From JBFWIL01 sp050256015 (GTDB taxonomy: Bacteria; Bacteroidota; Bacteroidia; Bacteroidales; Prolixibacteraceae): a stretch of 17,700 bases of DNA. Each line of letters starts with the position of its first letter. Position 1 is the stretch's first letter. The position numbers and the translations under genes were made by a program. The notes beneath the pieces are model-generated. The model was not told where the DNA came from, made no database searches, and was given only the letters and a program-made list of their open reading frames with translations. Below are positions 1-7,548 of the stretch, piece by piece. The DNA lies in NCBI GenBank assembly GCA_050256015.1, contig JBFWIL010000027.1:1-17700 (forward strand). Reading direction: 5' to 3'.

Positions 1-3000
1 CAAATGTAAAAGTACGGGGTAGCGGATGGGCCCCATAATCGTTTCCGCTGTTCAGGGCGTCCGTGAACACACTGTTTTCCGGATCGTAGCCCAGGTAATC
101 CGTGAAACAATAAACATTATCCACATTAACATAAAGTCTCAGAGAAGATACCGATAACCGCGAGAGTATTTTCGGCCCGAAGTTGTAGCCCAGCCTGATG
201 TTGGCGATTCGCAGGTAGGAGCCGTCTTCGACCCAGTAATCGGAAAATTGTGTCTGTAACCCGGGATAACTGATGCTGGGTTTGAAATGTTTTCCGTCAC
301 CGGGGTTGTCTTCCGATTTCCAGTAATTTACAATGTCTTCATAACCATTGCGATTCCCGTTGTAAAATTTGGAATACCGGGTTTGACTGTTCATGATTTC
401 GTTCCCGTAAGAGCCTTGCAGAAGGATGCTCAGGTCGAAATTCCTGAACGTAAAATCGTTGGTGATCCCGAAGGTAAAATCAGGTTGGGCATTACCGATA
501 ATGGTCCGGTCATTTTCGTCAATCTTTTTATCTCCGTTTACATCGTGCACTCTCGGATCGCCCGGTGTTGTAGAAGCAACATGCGGATAGGCCTCGACTT
601 CTGACTGGTTCATAAACACCCCGTCGAATATATAGCCAAAATAGTTGGCAATTGGCTCGCCGACTTCTGTTTTGGTCGTTCCCCAGTTGGTGACATAAAT
701 CGGAGCATTGTTTTCTCCCAGTTTTTTTACTTTGTTCCGGTTCAGGGAAATATTCATATTTGTATTCCACTTGAATTCATTAACCGTATTTCTTGTAGTC
801 AGTAAAAATTCAAATCCCTGGTTCCGGACTTTACCGATGTTGGTCAATTGTTCTGTAAAACCTGTTAAAACAGGGACGGGAACATCAAGGAGCAGATCCT
901 TGGTTGTTGAATGATAATAATCTGCTTCCAGATAGATACGGTTATTAAAAAAACCGGCATTAATACCAAAATCGAATTGTCCGGTTTTTTCCCATTTCAG
1001 ATCCGGATTTGAGATGGTGCTTTGATATAAACCCTGTTGAACATCATTTCCCCAGGCATATTGCCTTTGGTCGAGCAAGGCGATTGATCCGTAATTGGGG
1101 ATCAGGTTATTTCCTGTTACTCCGTAGCTCAGCCGGAACTTCAGGCTGGATAGCCAATTTGTATTTTGAAGGAATCTTTCTTCAGAGGCTTTCCATGCAA
1201 ATGAGCCGGAAGGGAAATACCCCCATTTGTTGTCGGATCCAAACCGGGAGCATCCGTCGCGGCGGATGGTGGCCGTGAACAGATATTTGTTTTTATAGGA
1301 ATAATTTGCTCTTCCTATATAGGATACCATTCTCCATTTCGATGCTTCTGTTCCTCCTTCACTTGGTGTTCCTGCATTTAATGTATGTACCATGTCGTTA
1401 GGGAATCCGGTTGCTGTTAAGTTCGTTCCTTCATAGGAATTTTCCTGGACAGAGTACCCGACTAACATATTGATGAAGTGATCTCCTATACTGTTTACGT
1501 ATGATAGCGTGTTCTCCGAGATCCAGTTCTCATTATAATCGGTTGTGGCTTCTCCTTCTGCATTGTTCCAGGCAGAATAGCCATACTTTTGTCCTTCGTT
1601 CTGATATTGACTGTACCGGTCATCTTCGATGGTAGCACTTAGACTTGTTTTAAAAGAGAAATGATCTAAAAACCGATATTCAAGAAAGGCGGATGCCAGA
1701 ACATCAAATCGCTTTCCCCTGTTGTCAATTTCTCTGGTAAGCGAATACGGATGCCATAATTGAAGACTGTATTGAACAAAGCGGTACCATTCCGAATCCG
1801 GGTCCCGGAAGCCCAGGTTCCCGTTTTCATTATATACCGGGAAGATAGGATCACTTTGCAAAGCCAGACTTACGACATCTGTTTTCCCTTCTGTTCCGTA
1901 TATCCTGTCTTTGACTTTGGATAAAGCGAGGTTTACTCCAAGTTCAAGTTTTTCGGAAATTTCATGTTTTATGTTTGATCTCAGGGAAATTCGTTCGTAT
2001 TCGGAACGGTCAACGATACCTTCCTGCGATAAATAACCTCCGGAAAGCAGAAATGTGGTTTTTGCGTTTCCTCCGCTTACTGAAACCTGAACATTATCGC
2101 GGGTGGCTGCAGAGCGAAAAGCCACATCCTGCCAGTCGGTTGTCTCAAATTGGTCCGGATCTTCAAGAAAATCCGGTGGAATTTGGTAGTTGGAAGGTCT
2201 TATGTCATTGGCATCACCGGCATTTCCTCCGGCATAAACCCAGGCATTGTTATGCGCATCAATATAATACTGAATAAATTCCTGCGAATTCATCATATCG
2301 ACCTGCCGGGCCACGTGCTGAATGCCTCGTTCGTAATTTACATCAACCGTGGTTTTTCCTGCTTTTCCTGATTTTGTGGTTACCAGTACTACCCCATTTG
2401 CTCCGCGTGATCCGTAGATCGCAGCAGATGATGCATCTTTCAACACTTCGATTGATGCCACATCCTGAGGATTGACAATGCTCAGATCTGCATCTTCAAT
2501 GGGAATTCCGTCAATGACGTAAAGGGGAGTTGTTCCTGCGGTAATTGTTGACGTTCCCCTTATTTTTATTGTCGGGGCAAACCCGGGAGATCCCTGCGTT
2601 TGCTGAATCTGCACACCTGCTACCTGTCCGGACAGAGATTGCATGACATTTATGCTGGGACGTTCCTTTATCTGATCTGTAGTAACTGAAGACACCGCTC
2701 CTGTCAGGTCGCTTTTCTTAACGGTACCATACCCGACAGCCACCACTTCTTCTATCCCGATGGTTTCTTCCTGCATGGTCACATTAATTTCCTCCTTGTT
2801 CGCAGGGATTTCCTGTTCTTTCATGCCGACAAAAGAAAATACCAGTACGGCGTTCCCGGGAATGTTTGTTATTGAATAATATCCCTCCGGGTTTGTGATG
2901 GTGCCAATTGTAGTCCCTTTAATCATTACGGTAACTCCAGGCACCGGTTCTCCCTGGGGACTTTTTACCGTGCCGTGAACAGCCATGTGTTGCTGAATGA

Positions 3001-3373
3001 ATCCGTAATTTTCTTTGGCTTTGCTGGTTAGCACAATCTGCCGGTTAATAATTTCAAAGGCAATGTCACTCTCATGGAATAAATGATATAAAATGTCTTC
3101 AATAGACCGGTCTTCCATCTGAATGCTTACCCTGTCCGAGACATCGATATTTTCATTTTTGTACAAGAAAAAGTAATTGCTTTCATCTTCTATTTTGTTA
3201 AGAACATCCCGCAGGGTAACATTTTCGAAGGAAAGACTGAGTTTTGTCTGCTGAGAATAAACATTTGCACTAACATGCGCCAAGGCAATCACTAAAATCA
3301 CGACGGTTAGTTTCATAATTCGTAGCCATTTTAGGAGGAATTCTTTTTTTCCGCCTTTACATTTTTTTTTCAT
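1..3373 (-). CDS. SusC-like TonB-dependent receptor with STN domain (3' end cut by window edge)
   Basis: Outer-membrane TonB-dependent transporter of the SusC/RagA family, which with a SusD lipoprotein imports oligosaccharides. I read about 1124 codons without an in-frame stop. The N-terminus carries a basic stretch, a hydrophobic segment (about residues 21-36) and likely cleavage after NVYS (residue 40). An STN domain follows (about 45-117), as in receptors that signal to FecR anti-sigma factors. Next come a carboxypeptidase-regulatory-like beta domain (about 131-205), the EEVVAVGYGTVKKSDLTG segment (208-224), the plug (LYVIDGIPIEDADL near 284-297, then IEVLKDASSAAIYGSRGANG) and the beta-barrel. 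The last visible residues, NDYGAHPLPRTFTF, are the family's near-terminal motif, so only a few residues and the stop are missing. An in-frame ATG at 3316 is an alternative start; I prefer 3373 because basic extensions before the signal segment are common in the family. The substrate cannot be read. SusD is expected beyond the left edge. Confidence 0.93.
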   Translation of the reverse strand, partial: MKKKCKGGKKEFLLKWLRIMKLTVVILVIALAHVSANVYSQQTKLSLSFENVTLRDVLNKIEDESNYFFLYKNENIDVSDRVSIQMEDRSIEDILYHLFHESDIAFEIINRQIVLTSKAKENYGFIQQHMAVHGTVKSPQGEPVPGVTVMIKGTTIGTITNPEGYYSITNIPGNAVLVFSFVGMKEQEIPANKEEINVTMQEETIGIEEVVAVGYGTVKKSDLTGAVSSVTTDQIKERPSINVMQSLSGQVAGVQIQQTQGSPGFAPTIKIRGTSTITAGTTPLYVIDGIPIEDADLSIVNPQDVASIEVLKDASSAAIYGSRGANGVVLVTTKSGKAGKTTVDVNYERGIQHVARQVDMMNSQEFIQYYIDAHNNAWVYAGGNAGDANDIRPSNYQIPPDFLEDPDQFETTDWQDVAFRSAATRDNVQVSVSGGNAKTTFLLSGGYLSQEGIVDRSEYERISLRSNIKHEISEKLELGVNLALSKVKDRIYGTEGKTDVVSLALQSDPIFPVYNENGNLGFRDPDSEWYRFVQYSLQLWHPYSLTREIDNRGKRFDVLASAFLEYRFLDHFSFKTSLSATIEDDRYSQYQNEGQKYGYSAWNNAEGEATTDYNENWISENTLSYVNSIGDHFINMLVGYSVQENSYEGTNLTATGFPNDMVHTLNAGTPSEGGTEASKWRMVSYIGRANYSYKNKYLFTATIRRDGCSRFGSDNKWGYFPSGSFAWKASEERFLQNTNWLSSLKFRLSYGVTGNNLIPNYGSIALLDQRQYAWGNDVQQGLYQSTISNPDLKWEKTGQFDFGINAGFFNNRIYLEADYYHSTTKDLLLDVPVPVLTGFTEQLTNIGKVRNQGFEFLLTTRNTVNEFKWNTNMNISLNRNKVKKLGENNAPIYVTNWGTTKTEVGEPIANYFGYIFDGVFMNQSEVEAYPHVASTTPGDPRVHDVNGDKKIDENDRTIIGNAQPDFTFGITNDFTFRNFDLSILLQGSYGNEIMNSQTRYSKFYNGNRNGYEDIVNYWKSEDNPGDGKHFKPSISYPGLQTQFSDYWVEDGSYLRIANIRLGYNFGPKILSRLSVSSLRLYVNVDNVYCFTDYLGYDPENSVFTDALNSGNDYGAHPLPRTFTF

Positions 3374-3400
3374 AAATTTGTAATTGAAAGGTTATACAAT

Positions 3401-3415
3401 AATCCCACAGGGATT
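3401..3415. promoter_or_regulatory. inverted repeat upstream of susC-like gene
   Basis: AATCCC-ACA-GGGATT is a perfect 6-3-6 inverted repeat lying 28 bases before the receptor start codon, between it and fecR. Pairing extends outward imperfectly. It could be an operator or a small RNA hairpin in the leader. No TAnnTTTG promoter is visible beside it, so a role is only inferred. Confidence 0.3.
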
Positions 3416-3451
3416 GTTAAACCGGGAATCATGTTACCACATGAGTTTCAG

Positions 3452-3478
3452 AAGGAAAGTGTTCGCAGCACTTTCCTT
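3452..3478. terminator. fecR/susC intergenic hairpin, possible terminator or attenuator
   Basis: AAGGAAAGTG and CACTTTCCTT form a perfect 10-bp stem with a 7-base loop (TTCGCAG), just downstream of the fecR stop. On the plus strand it is followed directly by a T-run. On the minus strand, the direction of the genes, the downstream tract is only TTCT, so termination there would be weak. Partial termination between the regulator pair and the receptor gene, or mRNA stabilisation, is plausible. Confidence 0.45.
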
Positions 3479-3481
3479 TTT

Positions 3482-4489
3482 TCATGGTTTGCTGATAAAT
3501 ACTTTGTCTTCGTTTATTTCATAATTTATTGCTGTTGTTTTTGAAAGCAGGTTGAGCATTTCCCGTAAGCTTTCTGTTTTTATGGTCATCGTAAAATGTT
3601 CGTGCAAATTAATCGCCGGATCCATATGGATATCGATGTCATACCAACGTTCCATTTTTTTGAGAACCTCTTCAAAGGTGGCGTCCTGAAAACGTAATTT
3701 GTTCTCTTTCCATGAGGAATAGAATTCGGGATTTACGGTGGTTTGCGTAAGCTGATTTGTTCTTCTGTTAAAAATCGCCTGCTTTCCCGGAGTAAGAAGC
3801 AAGCCGGTATGGTTTTTATGTTCTTCTGCCTTGACGGAACCTTCTTCCAGCGTTACGTAAAACCGGGATTCATTATGGTAGGCGCAGACATTGAAACGGG
3901 TTCCGTATACCTTGATATCCAGTTGATCAGCCTGAACGATAAAGGGTTGTTTTTTCCGTTTTGCAACTTCGAAAAAAGCTTCTCCGTCGACAAAAACTTT
4001 GCGTTCGTTGTCTTTAAAGGTGACAGGATATTTCAATGTGGTGCCTGAGTTCAACCAGACTTTTGTACCGTCATACAAATAAAGAACAGACCGTTCGCCA
4101 TAGGGAACAACGATTTCATTAAATGTTTTGCTACAATTAGTAATCCGGTTTTGATTAATCAGATATAGCGTAAAAGCCCCAAGGAGAAAAGAAACAAGGA
4201 AAACTGCAGCATTTTTACTTATCCATAACAAAACTTTCTGGAAATCGATTGTTTTGTATAACTGAGAGCGTCCCTTATTTGCTGTTTCCTGCCTTTGTAC
4301 CAGACCTGTAAAGACCCATAGGTTTTTGAGTTCGGTATATTCCTGTTGATTTGCATCTGACTGTTCAATCCATCCAAGAATATCATGAATTTCCTGGTCG
4401 GATTTTATTTCTCCTTTAATATACGTAAAAAGTTTTTCCCGGTCCATAAGTTTCATACAGGTTTGTATGCATAACCTGTTCGGGGGCAT
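3482..4489 (-). CDS. FecR-family anti-sigma factor
   Basis: Inner-membrane anti-sigma/sigma-regulator protein that relays a signal from the TonB-dependent receptor to the ECF sigma factor encoded just upstream. The cytoplasmic N-terminal part (about 15-85) contains the usual short helical region (FTYIKGE...ILGWIEQSDANQQEY). A single membrane segment lies at about 92-112 (SKNAAVFLVSFLLGAFTLYLI). The periplasmic FecR domain spans about 125-222 (GERSVLYLYDGTKVWLNSGT, then VFVDGEAFFEVAK, then VYGTRFNVCAY), and a DUF4974-like C-terminal domain, thought to contact the receptor STN domain, spans about 263-333. At 335 residues the length is normal. This start is 16 bases after the sigma stop. Family similarity begins near residue 15, so ATGs at 4456 or 4447 are real alternatives. 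Likely cotranscribed with the sigma gene. Confidence 0.93.
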   Translation of the reverse strand: MPPNRLCIQTCMKLMDREKLFTYIKGEIKSDQEIHDILGWIEQSDANQQEYTELKNLWVFTGLVQRQETANKGRSQLYKTIDFQKVLLWISKNAAVFLVSFLLGAFTLYLINQNRITNCSKTFNEIVVPYGERSVLYLYDGTKVWLNSGTTLKYPVTFKDNERKVFVDGEAFFEVAKRKKQPFIVQADQLDIKVYGTRFNVCAYHNESRFYVTLEEGSVKAEEHKNHTGLLLTPGKQAIFNRRTNQLTQTTVNPEFYSSWKENKLRFQDATFEEVLKKMERWYDIDIHMDPAINLHEHFTMTIKTESLREMLNLLSKTTAINYEINEDKVFISKP

Positions 4490-4505
4490 TTACCCTGATG
4501 CCGGA

Positions 4506-5108
4506 TTAAAAATTTTCCGGATAAAAGAGAAAATAAAGACAGAACAGGGGCAGATAATCTTTTAGTTCGGTCTTGAATACTCTGAGTGCCTTTGAAATGT
4601 GCGTTTCAACCGTTTTTACGCTAAGTCCCAATTTATCTGCAATTTGTTGCTGTTTCATCCCTTCAAACCGGCTCATCTCAAAAACCTTTCGGCATGCTGG
4701 AGAAAGTTTGTTCAGCGCATTTTCTATCTGCGATTTAAGTTCATCTAACATGAAGTTGCTTGTATCGACTTCATTCAAAGCTCTGTGGTTGATCTCGAGC
4801 TCTCTGTGTCTTATGTGTTCTGAATAATTCTTTTGAGATTTTTGCCTGGCGATGTATTTCAGCGATTTGTTTTTTGTTACGGTAAATAACCAGGCCTGAA
4901 TGTTCGTATCGTCACGGAACGTATCTTTTTTGTCCCACAATTCTGTAAAAACATCTTGTACAATGTTTTTTGACGCTTCCTGGTCCAGAATATATTGGTT
5001 GGAAAAATATTCCAGCTTAGGAAAAAAACAGCGATATAATGAATCGAATATCGTTTCTTCTCCGGATTTTAATTGTTGTATGAAATTTTTTCGTTTGTAA
5101 CTAGACAT
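4506..5108 (-). CDS. RNA polymerase ECF sigma factor (Bacteroidetes sigma-70 family)
   Basis: Extracytoplasmic-function sigma factor of 200 residues that would direct RNA polymerase to the adjacent receptor locus when released by the FecR protein. Region 2 covers about residues 20-90, with FDSLYRCFFPKLEYF, then DVFTELWDKKDTF and NIQAWLFTVTKNKSLKYIAR. Region 4 covers about 130-185, with LSPACRKVFEMSRFEGMKQQ and a helix-turn-helix IADKLGLSVKTVETHISKAL. I chose the ATG at 5108 (MSSYKRKNF) over one at 5153. The extra 15 residues are unlike the family, and the upstream start would overlap a TAnnTTTG promoter element at 5151-5158. The fecR gene follows after 16 bases, the standard sigma/anti-sigma order. 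Which promoter it recognises cannot be read from the sequence. Confidence 0.93.
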   Translation of the reverse strand: MSSYKRKNFIQQLKSGEETIFDSLYRCFFPKLEYFSNQYILDQEASKNIVQDVFTELWDKKDTFRDDTNIQAWLFTVTKNKSLKYIARQKSQKNYSEHIRHRELEINHRALNEVDTSNFMLDELKSQIENALNKLSPACRKVFEMSRFEGMKQQQIADKLGLSVKTVETHISKALRVFKTELKDYLPLFCLYFLFYPENF

Positions 5109-5150
5109 TCTTTGCTGATTTTTAATTACCGGAAAAAAGAGAATACCGGT

Positions 5151-5158
5151 CAAAATTA
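5151..5158 (-). promoter_or_regulatory. candidate -7 element for the sigma/fecR unit
   Basis: On the minus strand this reads TAATTTTG, an exact match to the Bacteroidetes -7 consensus TAnnTTTG, about 43 bases before the sigma ATG at 5108. No clear TTG or TTTG was found at the -33 distance, so this is a one-box match. Confidence 0.4.
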
Positions 5159-5377
5159 ACGATAAATATGCATTCAGGTAGTATCCGGGAATTTAAACCA
5201 GTGCTTCGTACGCAAATATTCGGCGGATGCAGCACTTTTCGCCGGGTTCCGTCTTCCAGTATTATGAAGGCAGGAGGTTCCCGTAGCTGCAGGCAGAACT
5301 TCGGGCCCTGATTCGTCTTCCAGGGGAAATTCATAAAGAATTAATATACCTTTGTTCTCCGGAAGAAACGCCGGACT

Positions 5378-5397
5378 TTGTACAATCGATTGCACAA
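5378..5397. promoter_or_regulatory. 20-bp palindrome, candidate operator
   Basis: TTGTACAATCGATTGCACAA is a 20-base dyad with a single mismatched pair (A5382/C5393), centred on the perfect core CAATCGATTG. It lies about 100 bases upstream of the -7 element for the pta operon, with no T-run, so a DNA-binding site for a dimeric regulator is more likely than a terminator. The regulator is unknown. Confidence 0.4.
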
Positions 5398-5431
5398 TAG
5401 CTTATTGAAATGGGGGGTGCTTCGGAACGGG

Positions 5432-5477
5432 CTCTGTTCTAACGGGCAGAAGTCCTAAATATTTAACGGGAACAGAG
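5432..5477. repeat. inverted repeat upstream of the pta operon
   Basis: CTCTGTTC (5432-5439) and GAACAGAG (5470-5477) are perfect 8-base inverted copies 30 bases apart, overlapping the direct repeat TAACGGG (5440-5446 and 5464-5470). The second arm ends about 20 bases before the -7 element at 5498, so a regulator bound here could act on the operon promoter. No function is proven. Confidence 0.3.
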
Positions 5478-5497
5478 ATATGCAGGGATATTTTGCC

Positions 5498-5505
5498 TAT
5501 TTTTG
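5498..5505 (+). promoter_or_regulatory. candidate -7 element for the pta operon
   Basis: TATTTTTG matches the Bacteroidetes TAnnTTTG consensus exactly. Transcription would start near 5511 and leave a leader of about 30 bases before the ATG at 5541. No clear -33 TTTG is present at the usual spacing, which may mean the promoter needs an activator or is weak. Confidence 0.5.
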
Positions 5506-5540
5506 TGATTGGAATCGTTTATTCAAAAATTTAAATCCAT

Positions 5541-6545
5541 ATGAAGTTACTGGAACGCGTTATTCAAAACGCAAAAAGTTATCAGAAACGTATTGTTTTA
5601 CCTGAAGGAACTGAACCCAGGACGCTGCGTGCGACGGGGATTATCCTGAAAGAAAATATTGCCCGGATCATTTTGTTGGGAAATCCGGTAGAGATTATGA
5701 AGGCAGCCGGGGAGTGCGGGGTAAACATTACCGGGGCCGTGCTGGTTGATCCGAAAACAGACAGTCGCCGGGCTGCATATGCCGACATGATGGTTGAGTT
5801 GCGGAAAGCAAAGGGGATGACCTGTGAGCAGGCGCTGGATATGTTGAATGATCCGCTGGTTTTTGGACCGATGATGATCAAAAACGGAGATGCCGACGGT
5901 GAAATAGCCGGTGCCGTGAATGCCACCGGAGATGTGCTTCGTCCGGCTTTTCAGTTCATTAAAACCCTGCCGGGCGTAAGTGTGGTGTCGGGAGCCTTTC
6001 TGATGTTTGTCAACGATCCGCATTTCGGGCATAATGGAATGCTGGTGTTTGCCGACTGCGCCGTGATGCCCGATCCGGACGAAAAGCAGCTGGCTGAGAT
6101 TGCCGTGACCACGGCCCGGACGGCCAAAGCCCTGGCCGGCATGGAGCCCCGGGTGGGCATGCTGAGCTTTTCGACCAAGGGAAGCGCCAGTCATCCGCTG
6201 GTGGATAAGGTGGTTAAGGCACTGAACATTGCCCGGGAGATGGATCCGGAACTGAAAATCGACGGGGAGCTGCAACTGGATGCAGCCCTTATTCCGGAGG
6301 TGGCTAAACTGAAAGCTCCGGGAAGTGAGGTGGCCGGACATGCCAATGTGCTCGTGTTCCCAGGCCTTGAAGCGGCTAACATTGGGTATAAGCTGGTGCA
6401 GCGTCTGGCCGGGGCGGAAGCTATCGGTCCGGTATTGCAGGGCATGGCAGCGCCGATCAATGACCTGTCGCGCGGCTGTTCGGTTAGTGATATTGTGAAC
6501 ATGGTAGCCATTACGGCGAATCAGGCTGTTGCATATTTTGAGTAA
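5541..6545 (+). CDS. pta: phosphate acetyltransferase
   Basis: Cytosolic enzyme that interconverts acetyl-CoA plus phosphate with acetyl phosphate plus CoA; with acetate kinase it yields ATP and acetate. The 334 residues match the short, single-domain form of the family, without the N-terminal DRTGG extension of the E. coli type. Visible family blocks are IVLPEGTEPRTLRA (18-31), DADGEIAGAVNATGDVLRPA (117-136), STKGSASHPLVDKV (211-224), DGELQLDAALIPEVAKLKAP (241-260) and the C-terminal APINDLSRGCSVSDIV (304-319). S310, R311 and D317 sit where the catalytic Ser, Arg and Asp of the archaeal enzyme are expected. Phosphate butyryltransferase is unlikely, because these C-terminal blocks are typical of Pta and a separate Ptb lies downstream. 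First gene of the operon; the next begins 16 bases after its stop. Confidence 0.93.
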   Translation: MKLLERVIQNAKSYQKRIVLPEGTEPRTLRATGIILKENIARIILLGNPVEIMKAAGECGVNITGAVLVDPKTDSRRAAYADMMVELRKAKGMTCEQALDMLNDPLVFGPMMIKNGDADGEIAGAVNATGDVLRPAFQFIKTLPGVSVVSGAFLMFVNDPHFGHNGMLVFADCAVMPDPDEKQLAEIAVTTARTAKALAGMEPRVGMLSFSTKGSASHPLVDKVVKALNIAREMDPELKIDGELQLDAALIPEVAKLKAPGSEVAGHANVLVFPGLEAANIGYKLVQRLAGAEAIGPVLQGMAAPINDLSRGCSVSDIVNMVAITANQAVAYFE

Positions 6546-6561
6546 TACAGAAGAAAGAGAT

Positions 6562-7533
6562 ATGGCTGGTGATATAATTTATGAAGCAATCGAGGAGTTT
6601 GGTCTGATCCGTAAGGATAAATCCAAAACTCTTTTTTCGAAGATCGGGATCGTAGGCTGCGGACTGGTAGGACAGAACATTGCCCGTATTGCCAGCACCT
6701 ACGGTATGGAAGTGGTTTTTGTGGAGATCAGTGAGGAAAAGGTCAATGAGGCCTACCTGAATCTGGGTAAGGTGCTGGATCAACGCATCGAACACTGGGG
6801 ACTGACCTCCGGAGAAAAGCGGGCTATTCTGTCGCGTATCAGGGGAACCCTGGATTATGCCGATCTGGCAGGCTGTGACTTCGTGGTGGAAGCTATCCGG
6901 GCAGTGGACCGCGGGGGAAAGATCAGGGAACGGAAGGAAATTTTCAGGAAGATAGAGGAGGTGGTCGATCCGGAATGTATTATTGCAACCAATTCCTCCA
7001 CCATCGTGATTACAGAATTGTCTTCGGAACTGGTACACCGTGAACGTTGCGTCAGTCTTCATTTTTTTGTGTCCTCGCCCGAGGCCAGGGTGGTGGAAGT
7101 GGTCAAAGGACTTTACACCTCGGATGAGGCATACGAAAAGGTCTGCAAGTTTATTAACCTGATCAACCGGAAGATTATTCCGGTGGCCGAGTCGGCCGGA
7201 CTGGTCAGTGTGCGTATGTTTGTGGTTCTCCTTAACGAAGCCTGCGAAGAGCTGATGGAGGGAGTGGGTACCATTGAAGATATTGATGAAACCATGCGTA
7301 TCGGACTGGGCATGCGGACGGGACCCTTTGAACTTGCCGATATTATGGGGCTGGACAAGGTGGTATTGTGGATGGAGAACATCTTCAATGAGTTCGGGGA
7401 TGCGCGCTACAAACCTTCCCCTTATGTCAAACGTCTGGTCCGGGCCAAGCAATACGGCTTGTCTACCCGGAAGGGCTTTTACCGGTATGACGAGGATGGC
7501 AATAAGCTAACAAACGATGTGAAGAACGGATAG
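6562..7533 (+). CDS. divergent 3-hydroxyacyl-CoA dehydrogenase-like protein
   Basis: Belongs by fold to the NAD-dependent 3-hydroxyacyl-CoA dehydrogenases, which interconvert 3-hydroxybutyryl-CoA and acetoacetyl-CoA. The Rossmann domain has KIGIVGCGLVGQNIA (27-41, glycine motif GCGLVG) and acidic E55 after the second strand, favouring NAD. S146, H167 and E179 align with the family's Ser and its His-Glu dyad. The C-terminal domain (about 205-310) has LLNEACEELMEGVGTIEDID and the closing LSTRKGFYRYD. Oddities: HFFNP is replaced by HFFVSSP, the conserved Asn of the GFxxNR block is V217, about 5 extra residues follow the VVEA motif near 113-120, and there is a 25-residue N-terminal extension. The ATG at 6562 follows AGAAAGAGAT; the ATG at 6529 would overlap the pta end. 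At 323 residues it is slightly longer than typical Hbd. The reaction may therefore differ from the textbook one. It sits between pta and ackA with 15-16 base gaps. Confidence 0.85.
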   Translation: MAGDIIYEAIEEFGLIRKDKSKTLFSKIGIVGCGLVGQNIARIASTYGMEVVFVEISEEKVNEAYLNLGKVLDQRIEHWGLTSGEKRAILSRIRGTLDYADLAGCDFVVEAIRAVDRGGKIRERKEIFRKIEEVVDPECIIATNSSTIVITELSSELVHRERCVSLHFFVSSPEARVVEVVKGLYTSDEAYEKVCKFINLINRKIIPVAESAGLVSVRMFVVLLNEACEELMEGVGTIEDIDETMRIGLGMRTGPFELADIMGLDKVVLWMENIFNEFGDARYKPSPYVKRLVRAKQYGLSTRKGFYRYDEDGNKLTNDVKNG

Positions 7534-7548
7534 AAAATCAAGAAAGAA

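Larger units (their letters stand above)
5159..5540. other. divergent intergenic region without a convincing gene
   Basis: This 380-base stretch separates the minus-strand sigma/fecR/susC unit from the plus-strand fermentation operon. Two short minus-strand open frames (ending at 5122 and 5174, 70 and 73 codons) overlap each other in different frames, show no recognisable domain, and one runs into the sigma gene's upstream region, so I do not call them. The stretch holds two inverted repeats and a plus-strand promoter element, listed separately. TAACGGG also occurs twice as a direct repeat (5440-5446 and 5464-5470). Confidence 0.6.

Noticed and set aside
5122..5395. Two overlapping minus-strand small frames upstream of the sigma gene
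   Set aside because: They overlap in different frames, show no domain, and compete with promoter and dyad elements; not enough support for genes.
5598..6341. Long minus-strand open frame opposite pta (247 codons)
   Set aside because: It is fully antisense to a clear phosphate acetyltransferase gene, shows no domain, and has the His/Gly/Pro/Arg-rich look of a reverse-complement shadow of GC-rich coding DNA.
6511..7452. 313-codon minus-strand open frame opposite the dehydrogenase-like gene
   Set aside because: Unusually long, but lacks recognisable motifs and lies wholly over a gene with clear family blocks; treated as a composition effect.
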